A stretch of DNA of 64,000 nucleotides from Ruminococcus sp. YRD2003 (GTDB lineage Bacteria > Bacillota > Clostridia > Oscillospirales > Ruminococcaceae), in contig FNZT01000004.1 in NCBI GenBank assembly GCA_900109435.1, positions 162,585 to 226,584 of the forward strand, written 5' to 3'. The notes under the pieces were generated by a model. The model did no database searches. It was not told the origin of the DNA and saw nothing but the letters and a program-made list of their open reading frames with translations. The first letter of the stretch is position 1, and each line of letters begins with the position of its first letter. Position numbers and translations under genes: made by a program. Below, one piece after another: positions 15,516-23,905 of this stretch.

Positions 15516-16043
15516 TCATTTTTCAAGCACGTACAGGCACTCGCGGCGTTCTTCGGGCGAGAGCTTGTTGCGCCTGCCGCCGTATTCGCCTGCGAGCTTC
15601 ATCCCGAGCTTTTCCATTACGCGGCGTGAAGCTGCGTTTTCTGAGTCGCAGTGTGCGCAGAAACGCCTTATCCCGAGCTCGTCCGCCGCAAATTTCAGCA
15701 GTGCTCCCGCAGCCTCGGTAGCGTAGCCGTGGCCGTGATAGCGCTTGTTGAATGTCCAGCCGAGCTCGGCGCTCCCGGGCTCATCGCCGAGGTAAAGACT
15801 CACCGCGCCGATGTGTGTATCGCCTGAAAACACCGCCATTTCGTAGTATGAAGGCTTTTCCTTTGCGGCTTCGGCTTCGGCGTCGCGGAGGTAGTCGAGC
15901 GTATCCGCGAGTGTATCGTTCGGGAGAAAGAGCATGAATTTGCAGGTCTCGCGGTCGGAGGCGTATTCATGCGTGCTCGCGAGGTAATCGCTGCACATCG
16001 GTTTCAGGGTAAGCCTTTCGGTGGTGATTGTGGGTGCGCTCAT
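15516..16043 (-). CDS. GNAT N-acetyltransferase (RimJ/RimL type)
   Basis: 175 residues with the RimL-type order: TTERLTLKPM at the N-terminus, a central sheet with GAVSLYLGDEPGSAELGWTF, the acetyl-CoA loop KRYHGHGYATEA, and AHCDSENAASRRVMEKLGM. This family acetylates protein N-termini or small amines using acetyl-CoA. AAAGGAG precedes the start. It is probably co-transcribed with the AEC transporter. The substrate is unknown. Confidence 0.88.
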   Translation of the reverse strand: MSAPTITTERLTLKPMCSDYLASTHEYASDRETCKFMLFLPNDTLADTLDYLRDAEAEAAKEKPSYYEMAVFSGDTHIGAVSLYLGDEPGSAELGWTFNKRYHGHGYATEAAGALLKFAADELGIRRFCAHCDSENAASRRVMEKLGMKLAGEYGGRRNKLSPEERRECLYVLEK

Positions 16044-16230
16044 TGTCTTGCTCCTTTGAAAATGCAGAGGCGCACAAAGGGGAGCCCCCTTTGGCGGTTT
16101 CGCAGGATACCGAATATGTACCGTAAATTTACGGCTCGGTAGCCCACAAATTCCGCTAAGGGAAGCACTCTAATGTGCGCCCACGGGTATATGTTATGAT
16201 TTGCCGCAGGGGCTCTCCGCGAGATGCAGC
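16044..16230. other. Spacer with hairpins between metH and the GNAT gene
   Basis: It holds AAAGGGG/CCCCCTTT (16076-16092) and a perfect 14-bp palindrome CCGTAAATTTACGG (16121-16134). Neither is followed by a T-run on the minus strand. One may terminate metH or be a protein-binding site. No gene is visible. Confidence 0.35.
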
Positions 16231-18606
16231 TCATGAATAGACTTTTGCTGCGATGTCCACGGACTGCTTTGCGTCCTTGGCGTAGTAGTCGGCGTGTATC
16301 TGCTCTGCGTAGGAAGCCGTCAGCACGGCTCCTCCGACGACCGTTTTGCACTCGGGATACTGCTCGTTGAGAAGCCGTATCGTCTCTGCCATTGAGCCGA
16401 GTGTTGTCGTCATCAGCGCCGACAGTCCCACAAGGCTTACCTTGTGCTCTATCGCCGCATCGACGATGACCTGCGGGTCTACGTCCTTTCCGAGGTCTAT
16501 GACCGTGAAGCCGTAGCTGTCGAGCAGCACCTTCACGATGTTCTTGCCGATGTCGTGTATGTCGCCCTTTACCGTCGCAAGCACGACCTTGCCCTTGGAG
16601 ACCGTCTCGCCGCTCGTCAGTGCGAGCTTGTCCTTGATGACCTCGAAGCACGCCTGCGCGGCTCCCGCTGTGAGAATGAGCTGCGGCAGGAATATCTTGC
16701 CTTTCTCGAACTTATCGCCAGCTGAATCGAGCGCGGGGATAAGGTAGTCGTTGATTATCACCATTGCGTCGGTCGTTCTCAGGAGCTCCTCCGCTGCCTT
16801 TACTGCGTCCGCTTTCAAGCCGTTGCTGACTGCATAGATGAGGTCGGGCGTACCCTTGTCCGCTGTTGCGGGGGCAGCGGGCTTGGGAGCAGTATCGCCG
16901 CTCGCGTATATGGAGATGAATTCCGCGGAATCGCGGTCTATCCCCGCAAGCAGCCTGTAAGCGCGCACCGCTCCGATTATGGAGTCGATGTTAGGATTTA
17001 TAATGGGGAGGTCGAGTCCGCTGTGAAGTGCCATTGTAAGGAATGTGCGCGTGATGAGCTCTCTGTTGGGGAGCCCGAAGGAGATGTTCGACACGCCGAG
17101 CACCGTGTGAAGTCCGAGCTCAGCCTTGACGCGGCGGAGCGCACCGAGAGTCTCCATTACGCCGTCCTGCTCTGCGGAGGCAGTGAGCGTGAGGCAGTCG
17201 ATGAACACGTCCTCCTTGGGGATGCCGTATGACATCGCGCGGTCGAGTATCTTTTCCGCTATTGCGAATCTGCCTTCGGCTGTCTTGGGTATGCCGCCCT
17301 TGTCGAGGGTCAGTCCGACAACGGAAGCTCCGTATTTCTTCACTATCGGGAGTATCGTATCGAGGGATTCGTCCTCGCCGTTGACGGAGTTGACTATCGG
17401 CTTGCCGTTGTAGACGCGCAGACCTGCTTCGAGGACTTCGGGTATCGTGGAATCGAGCTGTAGCGGTGTATCACACACGCTCTGTATGGCTTTGACGGCT
17501 GTCACCATCATGGCTTTTTCGTCTATACCAGGCAGTCCGACGTTGACGTCGAGTATCTCCGCGCCCGCGTGTATCTGTTCGACTGCCTGTCCGAGTATGT
17601 AGTCTATATCGTGCGCGAGGAGAGCTTCCTTGAAGCGCTTTTTGCCTGTGGGGTTGATGCGCTCGCCGATAACGCGGGGGCAGTCTATAGTCACGCAGTT
17701 GACTGCCGAGCAAGCCCTGCTCACGCTCATGACTTCGCGGGGAGAGTATTCGCAGTCTTCGAGAGCTGCGATAACTGCGGCAATGTGCGCGGGTGTCGTT
17801 CCGCAGCAGCCGCCGAATATTTTCACGCCCGCATTGGCGAGCTTTACAGCGCTTGCCGCGAACTCCTCGGGTCCGACGTTGAATTTGTTGGTGACGGGGT
17901 CGGGCAGACCTGCGTTGGGCTTGGCGATGACGGGCAGTATCGTCAGCGAGCAGATACGCTCGACTACGGGATAGAGCTCCTCGGGGCCGAGAGAGCAGTT
18001 GACGCCGATGGCGTCCGCACCGAGTCCCTCCAGCACTGCGACCATGCACTCCGCGGAAACGCCTGTGAAGGTGCGCATATTCTCCTCGAAGGTCATCGTC
18101 ACCATGACAGGCTTGTCGGAATTCTCCTTGGCAGCAAGGACTGCTGCCTTGACCTCATAGAGGTCGGTCATCGTTTCGATTACGATGAGGTCGGCATCTT
18201 TTCCTGCGAGCACAACCTCGCGGAAGCAGTCGTATGCCTCCTCGAAGCGGAGAGTTCCCGCGGGCTCGAGGAGCTGTCCTATCGGTCCTATATCAAGAGC
18301 CACAAGCGCGCGTCCTGCTGCGGCTTTCTTCGCATTGGCAACGGCGGCGGATACCACCTCCGCGACCGTGTGCCCGCTGCCCTCGAGTTTGTAGCTGTTG
18401 GCTCCGAAGGTGTTGGAATAGATGATATCAGAGCCGCTTTCGACGTACTGTGAGTGTATCGAGATTATGGCGTCGGGGGCGGTAAGGTTGAGCAGCTCGG
18501 GGACGTGGTCGGTGCTGAGCCCTGCGGCTTGCAGCATGGTGCCCATACCGCCGTCGAGGAAGACGAAGCTGTTGTTTTCAAGCAGTTTGTTGAATCTATC
18601 GGGCAT
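16231..18606 (-). CDS. metH: Cobalamin-dependent methionine synthase, short form
   Basis: 791 residues. Domains in order: homocysteine-binding barrel (about 1-290) with zinc ligands in GVNCSLGP and GGCCGT, pterin-binding barrel (about 310-570, starting VIGERINPTGKKRF), a helical cap, and a cobalamin-binding domain with GDIHDIGKNIV. It would move the methyl of methyltetrahydrofolate to homocysteine. The C-terminal AdoMet reactivation domain is absent, as in many anaerobes that use a separate activator. GGAGGGA precedes the start. It is 19 nt after pheA in the same operon. No cobalamin riboswitch was seen. Confidence 0.92.
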   Translation of the reverse strand: MPDRFNKLLENNSFVFLDGGMGTMLQAAGLSTDHVPELLNLTAPDAIISIHSQYVESGSDIIYSNTFGANSYKLEGSGHTVAEVVSAAVANAKKAAAGRALVALDIGPIGQLLEPAGTLRFEEAYDCFREVVLAGKDADLIVIETMTDLYEVKAAVLAAKENSDKPVMVTMTFEENMRTFTGVSAECMVAVLEGLGADAIGVNCSLGPEELYPVVERICSLTILPVIAKPNAGLPDPVTNKFNVGPEEFAASAVKLANAGVKIFGGCCGTTPAHIAAVIAALEDCEYSPREVMSVSRACSAVNCVTIDCPRVIGERINPTGKKRFKEALLAHDIDYILGQAVEQIHAGAEILDVNVGLPGIDEKAMMVTAVKAIQSVCDTPLQLDSTIPEVLEAGLRVYNGKPIVNSVNGEDESLDTILPIVKKYGASVVGLTLDKGGIPKTAEGRFAIAEKILDRAMSYGIPKEDVFIDCLTLTASAEQDGVMETLGALRRVKAELGLHTVLGVSNISFGLPNRELITRTFLTMALHSGLDLPIINPNIDSIIGAVRAYRLLAGIDRDSAEFISIYASGDTAPKPAAPATADKGTPDLIYAVSNGLKADAVKAAEELLRTTDAMVIINDYLIPALDSAGDKFEKGKIFLPQLILTAGAAQACFEVIKDKLALTSGETVSKGKVVLATVKGDIHDIGKNIVKVLLDSYGFTVIDLGKDVDPQVIVDAAIEHKVSLVGLSALMTTTLGSMAETIRLLNEQYPECKTVVGGAVLTASYAEQIHADYYAKDAKQSVDIAAKVYS

Positions 18607-18625
18607 GGCTTATCCCTCCGTATTA

Positions 18626-19747
18626 TTATTCGCTTTTGAATGTGCCGAGGAAACGGAAATATTCAAGGTTTTCCGCGAGGTCGTTCATCAGCGCCTTGAC
18701 GCTCGGGTCGTCTATCCTGCCGCTGAAATCAAGGTAGAATACGACGTCGAAGCTGCCGTCCTTTATCGGGCGGCTCTCGATGCGCAGCAGGTTCATGCCG
18801 TTCACGTAGAACTTCGTCAGCAGACGGTAAAGGCTTCCTTCGGTGTGCGGTATCTTCAGCATTACGGATATCGCGTCGGATTCCTCCGATACCTGCAATT
18901 CGCGCGATATGCAGACGAATCGCGTGCGGTTCAGAGCGCAGTCGGTGATGTCGCGGGCGATGATGTGCAGTCCGAGCTTTTCCGCGCAGTCTACCGAGCA
19001 TATCGCCGCTATTTTTTCTGAGGGGTCACTCTCCGCGACCATCGCCGCAGCAGTCGCTGTGTTGCCGTATTCGGACGTTTTCATGCCCTGCGCTGTGAGG
19101 TAGTCGCAGCACTGGGCTATCGCCTGCGGGTGAGAGTAGACGGTCGTCACCTCCGACTCTGCGATGTCGGTCTTTGCGGCGAGGCAGTGGTTTATATCCA
19201 CGCAGACCTCGCTGACCGTGTAAACGCTGTATTTCGCCATAAGGTCATAGGTGCTGCTGACGCTTCCCGCTGTCGAATTGTGGACGGGGAGCACGCCGAA
19301 GTCAAGCTCGCCCGCCTGCACGGCTGCGAAAACGTCCTCGAAGGTCTTGTAGAATATCGGCTGTATATCGCCAAAAAGCTTCTTCGCGGCAGTCTCGGAA
19401 TTAGCTCCCGATGTGCCTTGACATCCAATGTGCTTTGCGCCCGCGAAGTCGGGGACTGTGAAGCGGTAGTCGGGGCTGTCAGAGAGCAGTTTGCGGTTTT
19501 GCAGTATCTTGCTGATGTCCATTATCGAGGTGAAGAGAGCGGCTGTGCCTGCTTCAAGCTCCGGGTCGCCCGTGAGAGCACGTATGCGGTCGATTATCTG
19601 CTGCTCGCGTCCGCCCTGAAAGACTGGCATATTGTGAAGGCGCTTGTACTCCGCAACATCGCGGCATATCGCCATTCTTTTCATAAAGAGGGTGAGTATC
19701 TCGCTGTCAATATCATCTATGCCGTTACGAAGCTGCTGTAAGTCCAT
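18626..19747 (-). CDS. pheA: Bifunctional chorismate mutase / prephenate dehydratase
   Basis: 373 residues. Start at ATG 19747 after GGAGG. Seen: an AroQ chorismate mutase domain (about 1-85, LRNGIDDIDSEIL), a prephenate dehydratase domain (about 96-275) with GVLPVHNSTAGSV and the catalytic NRTRF, and an ACT domain (about 285-365) with the phenylalanine-binding ESRP. It makes phenylpyruvate from chorismate and should be inhibited by phenylalanine. It leads a two-gene operon with metH. The usual PVENS is PVHNS here. Confidence 0.93.
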   Translation of the reverse strand: MDLQQLRNGIDDIDSEILTLFMKRMAICRDVAEYKRLHNMPVFQGGREQQIIDRIRALTGDPELEAGTAALFTSIMDISKILQNRKLLSDSPDYRFTVPDFAGAKHIGCQGTSGANSETAAKKLFGDIQPIFYKTFEDVFAAVQAGELDFGVLPVHNSTAGSVSSTYDLMAKYSVYTVSEVCVDINHCLAAKTDIAESEVTTVYSHPQAIAQCCDYLTAQGMKTSEYGNTATAAAMVAESDPSEKIAAICSVDCAEKLGLHIIARDITDCALNRTRFVCISRELQVSEESDAISVMLKIPHTEGSLYRLLTKFYVNGMNLLRIESRPIKDGSFDVVFYLDFSGRIDDPSVKALMNDLAENLEYFRFLGTFKSE

Positions 19748-19782
19748 AGGTAACCTCCGAAAAATCATAATTATCCATTCTG

Positions 19783-19811
19783 ATTTTATCATACATCGCG
19801 GGGAATGTCAA
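19783..19811 (-). promoter_or_regulatory. Sigma-A promoter of pheA-metH
   Basis: On the minus strand TTGACA (19806-19811) and TAAAAT (19783-19788) are separated by 17 nt, 35 nt before the pheA start. Confidence 0.75.
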
Positions 19812-20153
19812 CAAGGACAGCTTATCGAGGTGCAGGCGGCGGTTCGGTGTGACCTGCTGCCGCGCATCGTATAGATGTACAAATAATGCAGTGAAAGGTT
19901 GTGCAGGTTTTATGAAATTTCAACTATAAAAAGGCGCTCCTCACAAACATATCGGGCATTATTCGGCATATTGACGAATATTTGTCAAAACAAAATAAAA
20001 TTGTTTAAATTGTTGCAATGGGTGTCCCGAATGTGGTATAATAATAAAGTATATTGTGAGACAGTGCGGCTGTGTGCGGCAATATCGTCAACTGATATTA
20101 CCGATGCTCCCCGCTAATCATAAGAACATTTTACGAGATACAGGTAGATATTT
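19812..20153. other. Divergent intergenic region pheA / ruvC
   Basis: It contains the pheA promoter edge on the left and the ruvC promoter (20013-20042) on the right. The middle is AT-rich with no convincing gene, hairpin or riboswitch. Confidence 0.5.
20013..20042 (+). promoter_or_regulatory. Sigma-A promoter of the ruv operon
   Basis: TTGCAA (20013-20018), an 18-nt spacer and TATAAT (20037-20042), about 110 nt before ruvC. Confidence 0.65.
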
Positions 20154-20639
20154 GTGAAGAAAGTACGTATTTTAGGCGTCGACCCCGGATACGCTATCGT
20201 CGGGTTCGGAGTGGTCGAGTACGACGGGCTGCACTTCACTCCCGTGGAATACGGAGCTGTCCTCACCGAGGCAGGCACGCCCTTTCCCGAGCGATTGAAG
20301 GCTATCCACCACGATATGGAGTTCATCTTCGAGAAGTATAAGCCCGATTGTATGGCGATAGAAAAGCTCTACTTCAATACCAACCATACTACGGGTATTG
20401 ATGTCGCTCAGGCGCGCGGAGTTACCGTGCTGTCGGCGGCTGAGAGAAATGTGCCCATATTCGAGTATACGCCGTTACAGGTGAAGTCCGCGGTCGTAGG
20501 CTACGGCAAGGCTGAGAAAAAACAGGTCATGGAGATGACCCGCCAGCTGCTCGGGCTTGCGCAGATACCTAAGCCCGATGACGCTGCCGACGCTCTCGCA
20601 ATTGCTATCTGTCACGGTCACTCCACTCGCTGGGGCTGA
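20154..20639 (+). CDS. ruvC: Holliday junction resolvase RuvC
   Basis: 161 residues with a GTG start. It cuts Holliday junctions symmetrically together with RuvAB. The four acidic catalytic residues are visible: Asp10 in LGVDPG, Glu70 in AIEKLYF, and Asp143/Asp146 in PDDAADALAIAICH. Length is standard. It leads ruvC-ruvA-sseB-like-ruvB. Confidence 0.93.
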   Translation: MKKVRILGVDPGYAIVGFGVVEYDGLHFTPVEYGAVLTEAGTPFPERLKAIHHDMEFIFEKYKPDCMAIEKLYFNTNHTTGIDVAQARGVTVLSAAERNVPIFEYTPLQVKSAVVGYGKAEKKQVMEMTRQLLGLAQIPKPDDAADALAIAICHGHSTRWG

Positions 20640-20657
20640 CCTTTGGAGGGGATAACG

Positions 20658-21281
20658 ATGATATACAGTCTGCGCGGCAAGCTTGCGCTGAAAGAGCTTG
20701 GTATGGTCGTCGTGGAATGCGGCGGCGTCGGGTACGCGTGCAAAACATCGTACAGCACCGTCTCGCAGCTCGGCGAGATCGGCGGCGAGGTCACGGTGTA
20801 TACCCACCTGTACGTCAGGGAGGACGCCGTGGAGCTCTTCGGCTTCGCGACATTGCAGGAGCTCAGCTGCTTCCGCCTGCTCATATCGGTGTCGGGTGTC
20901 GGTCCGAAGGCGGCTACGTCGATACTTTCGGATATGACCCCCGAGAAGTTCGCATTCACCGTCGCATCGGGCGACAGCAAGACCTTTACCAAGACTAAGG
21001 GCATAGGCGCTAAAACGGCGCAGAGGATAGTCCTCGAACTCAAGGACAAAATGTCCGCGGAATCTATCGGCGGCTCGGTCGCGGTCGACGCGGCGAGCTT
21101 TGCGGCTGCTCCGAGTGGGGCAGTGACATCGGCTGTGACGGAGGCTCTCGAAGCACTTATGGTGCTCGGCTATACGCAGGGCGAGGCTGCACCGATACTC
21201 GGCAAGCTTGACCAGACGCTCTCCACGCAGGATATGATAAAGGAAACTCTGAGAATAATGAACGCGAAAAATACGCGCTAA
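20658..21281 (+). CDS. ruvA: Holliday junction branch migration protein RuvA
   Basis: 207 residues. Start at ATG 20658 after GGAGGGG. Seen: the OB-fold N-terminus (MIYSLRGKLALKE), the two helix-hairpin-helix motifs (FRLLISVSGVGPKAA and TKGIGAKTAQRI), and the C-terminal domain III (TEALEALMVLGYTQGEA) that touches RuvB. It forms the tetramer that holds the junction. Confidence 0.93.
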   Translation: MIYSLRGKLALKELGMVVVECGGVGYACKTSYSTVSQLGEIGGEVTVYTHLYVREDAVELFGFATLQELSCFRLLISVSGVGPKAATSILSDMTPEKFAFTVASGDSKTFTKTKGIGAKTAQRIVLELKDKMSAESIGGSVAVDAASFAAAPSGAVTSAVTEALEALMVLGYTQGEAAPILGKLDQTLSTQDMIKETLRIMNAKNTR

Positions 21282-21313
21282 ACATAAAAAACACACGAAA
21301 GGAACGATTGACT

Positions 21314-22045
21314 ATGAATCTTGACGAGTTATTGAAGGCTGCTATAAAGGACCCGTCAAAGCGCTCGCTCTTCTTACAGACCCTGATAAAGAGCGACGTG
21401 TACGTAATTTGCAAAAACCCCGTCAAGGAGGACAGAAGCAGAGAGGAGGGCGGCATACAGCTCGAGCTGATAACTACCCAGAACCCCAACGGAGATATTT
21501 TTATCCCGTTCTTTACGAGCTATCGCTCGCTCCAGCAGTTCGCCAAGAGATACGTTGACTGCTATAAGATAAACTGCCTCCGCCTCTTTGACCTTATTCA
21601 GTCGGTGTCGGCAGTCCTCAACCCCAATTCCTACGGCAAGGAGTTCTCGTCGCAGGAGATAAAGAGCATCCTTATGATAGCCCGCAACCTCAAGATAAAG
21701 GCTATCTCCTACAACGAGGCTGATACTATCAGCTACCGTCCGTGCGAGCACTCCGTCGGGCATATAACAAAGGCGGCTTCAAAATTCCTGTCGAAACAGC
21801 CGAACGTTGACCGCGCATTCATTATGGAGATGATAAAGGGCTGCGAGCGTCCGCAGATACTCATAGTCCTCGATATGATGGGCAGCACAAGAAAACTGTT
21901 CGTGCCGCTCTCGAAATACCTCTCCAAGACCGTCAAGGCTAACGAGCACCTCTGCTTCATCAGCTTTGAACAGGATATGGGCAAGAAGGCGGCAAAAACA
22001 GTTGAACCGTTCTATGTCCGCAAGAAGCGCTACTTCGAGAGATAA
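21314..22045 (+). CDS. SseB-family protein inside the ruv operon
   Basis: About 243 residues. ATG 21314 is preferred over TTG 21308; AAAGGAA lies upstream. Residues 1-110 match the SseB N-terminal domain: LDELLKAAIKDPSKRSLFLQ, a VYVICKN strand, and GDIFIPFFTSYRSLQQFAK. The rest resembles the SseB C-terminal part. E. coli SseB is known for enhanced serine sensitivity when overproduced and its molecular role is unclear. Placement between ruvA and ruvB is unusual and suggests only shared transcription. Confidence 0.75.
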   Translation: MNLDELLKAAIKDPSKRSLFLQTLIKSDVYVICKNPVKEDRSREEGGIQLELITTQNPNGDIFIPFFTSYRSLQQFAKRYVDCYKINCLRLFDLIQSVSAVLNPNSYGKEFSSQEIKSILMIARNLKIKAISYNEADTISYRPCEHSVGHITKAASKFLSKQPNVDRAFIMEMIKGCERPQILIVLDMMGSTRKLFVPLSKYLSKTVKANEHLCFISFEQDMGKKAAKTVEPFYVRKKRYFER

Positions 22046-22083
22046 ACCGTCAGCAGAATGAACATTGAAAGGAGGCGGGGAGT

Positions 22084-23145
22084 TTGATAGAAACTGAAGA
22101 GCTTGAATTCGCCCCGAGAGTCATTTCTCCCGAGGTGACGCAGGATGACGGCGATATCGAGATATCCCTCCGCCCGCAGAATCTGCATGAATATATCGGT
22201 CAGGACAAGGTCAAGGAGAAGATAGCTATCTATATCGAAGCCGCAAAAAAGCGCGGCGAGCCCCTCGACCACGTTCTGCTGTACGGACCTCCCGGCCTCG
22301 GAAAGACCACGCTCTCGTCCATTATCGCGCACGAGCTCGGGGTAAATCTCCGCGTGACAACAGGTCCCGCTATCGAGAAGCCCGGCGACCTCGTCTCGCT
22401 CCTCACAAGCCTCAATGACAACGATGTCCTCTTCATCGACGAGATACACCGCCTTTCGCGCGCCGTCGAGGAGATACTCTACCCCGCCCTCGAGGACAGG
22501 GTCATAGACATTATCATCGGCAAGGGTCCCTCCGCACGCTCGATACGCATGGACCTGAAGCCTTTCACGCTTATAGGTGCGACCACAAGGGCAGGTCAGC
22601 TCTCGGCGCCGCTCCGCGACCGATTCGGCGTCATAGAACGCCTTGAGCTCTACACGACCGAGCAGCTTACCGACATCATCCGCAGGAGCGCAATGATACT
22701 CTGTATCCCCTGTGATACCGACGGAGCTGCCGAAATTGCGGGCAGAGCACGCGGTACGCCCCGTATCGCGAACCGACTGCTCAAACGTGTGCGCGACTTT
22801 GCGGACGTTATGGGCAACGGTCAGATAACCAAAGAGATAGCTTCTATCGCGCTGAGCAGGCTCGAGATAGACAATCTCGGGCTCGACAGCCTCGACAGAC
22901 GTATGCTCCAGATGATAATCAAGGGCTACGGCGGCGGTCCTGTCGGACTTGAAACTCTCGCCTCCGCCATAGGCGAGGAATCAGTCACGCTTGAGGACAT
23001 CTGCGAGCCTTTCCTTATGCAGCTCGGCTTTCTCGGAAGGACCCCGCGCGGACGTGTTGCCACACGCCTTGCGTATGAGCATCTCGGTATAGTTCCGCCT
23101 GAGCAGAGCACTTCGGGCTCAGACGACGGTCAGCTCTCGTTCTGA
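22084..23145 (+). CDS. ruvB: Holliday junction helicase RuvB
   Basis: 353 residues with a TTG start after AAAGGAGG. AAA+ motor that drives branch migration on RuvA. Seen: [19 protein letters not shown], Walker A GPPGLGKT (68-75), Walker [11 protein letters not shown], sensor GATTRAG, arginine-finger segment LRDRFG, and the C-terminal winged helix with [11 protein letters not shown]. Length is typical. Confidence 0.95.
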   Translation: MIETEELEFAPRVISPEVTQDDGDIEISLRPQNLHEYIGQDKVKEKIAIYIEAAKKRGEPLDHVLLYGPPGLGKTTLSSIIAHELGVNLRVTTGPAIEKPGDLVSLLTSLNDNDVLFIDEIHRLSRAVEEILYPALEDRVIDIIIGKGPSARSIRMDLKPFTLIGATTRAGQLSAPLRDRFGVIERLELYTTEQLTDIIRRSAMILCIPCDTDGAAEIAGRARGTPRIANRLLKRVRDFADVMGNGQITKEIASIALSRLEIDNLGLDSLDRRMLQMIIKGYGGGPVGLETLASAIGEESVTLEDICEPFLMQLGFLGRTPRGRVATRLAYEHLGIVPPEQSTSGSDDGQLSF

Positions 23146-23158
23146 CCGATTTGTTGCT

Positions 23159-23683
23159 ATGAAGATACAGACTACTCGCAAAGCCAATTATGACCACAAC
23201 CTCGCCTGCAAGCTCAGTGACCGAATGATAAACGGACAGGGGCTCGGTGATGTGTCAAAGCTCAGATACGGGCTCTGCCGCATGAGCTTCAACGGGTGTG
23301 AGGTCATATCGGTATACAATGCCCTGCGCTATGTTGGGAAGCCGCAGCCCTTGCAGGAGGTGGCGTTCTTCCTCGAGAAGTATCGTATGCTGCTGGGCTT
23401 TTTCGGCTGTAATATGTTCCGTCTCGGAAAGGCGCTGGAAAAATACGGCGCGGAGTATGAGCGTATCAGCGAGGTAGGCGATACGCCTGCCTTTATTATC
23501 TCATTCTGGACAGGCAGACCCTTTCTGTCCTCCGCGCATACGGTGTTCTGCGTGCGCGAGGGAAAGCGGATAAAGGTCTATAACAGGTACAATAACTGCG
23601 GTACCGTTCGTTATGCGGACTCTCCCGAGAAAATATTCGGGAAGTATAAGCCGCTCGTGATATACGCGATAAAGAAAAAATAA
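23159..23683 (+). CDS. C39-like papain-fold protein of unknown substrate
   Basis: 174 residues without signal peptide. Seen: FNGCEVISVYNALRYVG, where the cysteine sits at the start of a helix as in C39-like peptidases, then a region rich in leucine and glycine, and SAHTVFCVREGKRIKVYN with the expected histidine and a following Asn. This is the pattern of a butelase/C39-like cysteine peptidase fold. It is 13 nt after ruvB and may read through from it. Activity is inference; it could be an inactive scaffold. Confidence 0.55.
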   Translation: MKIQTTRKANYDHNLACKLSDRMINGQGLGDVSKLRYGLCRMSFNGCEVISVYNALRYVGKPQPLQEVAFFLEKYRMLLGFFGCNMFRLGKALEKYGAEYERISEVGDTPAFIISFWTGRPFLSSAHTVFCVREGKRIKVYNRYNNCGTVRYADSPEKIFGKYKPLVIYAIKKK

Positions 23684-23684
23684 C

Positions 23685-23865
23685 TGTAGGGGCGAGTTCC
23701 GCTCGCCTGACATTATAATGAAACATCAACGAAAACCACTTGTAGGGGCTGCCTTTGGCAGTCCGACGTTTTCTGCATATTCGCGGGCGCACGGATAAGC
23801 AGCACACCAAATCTTTGATTTGGATTGTGATGCTATATGCAGCTTTGCTGTAATGCGCCCCTACA
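23685..23865. repeat. Composite array of short palindromic repeats (copy 1)
   Basis: Three units follow each other: unit A (23685-23707), TGTAGGGGCGAG closing on CTCGCC; unit B (23741-23765), TGTAGGGGCTGCC closing on GGCAG; and the 82-nt unit C (23784-23865), ending GCGCCCCTACA, with internal CCAAATC/GATTTGG and CAGC/GCTG hairpins. All share TGTAGGGG or its complement at one end. The same units recur in inverted order at 62213-62439. Confidence 0.85.
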
Positions 23866-23905
23866 CAAAAATAATTGGAAATAATCAGGAAAAGGGGGAG
23901 CAAAA

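Noticed and set aside
17569..18453. 294-codon frame antisense to metH
   Set aside because: Shadow of the third-position bias of metH; Cys- and Arg-rich and without a ribosome site.
16231..18606. Possible truncation of MetH
   Set aside because: The missing AdoMet reactivation domain is normal in many anaerobes; all catalytic and cobalamin motifs are present.
18607..19900. Cobalamin or SAM riboswitch before metH-pheA
   Set aside because: No B12-box or SAM-box pattern was found. The pheA leader is only about 28 nt after a consensus promoter.
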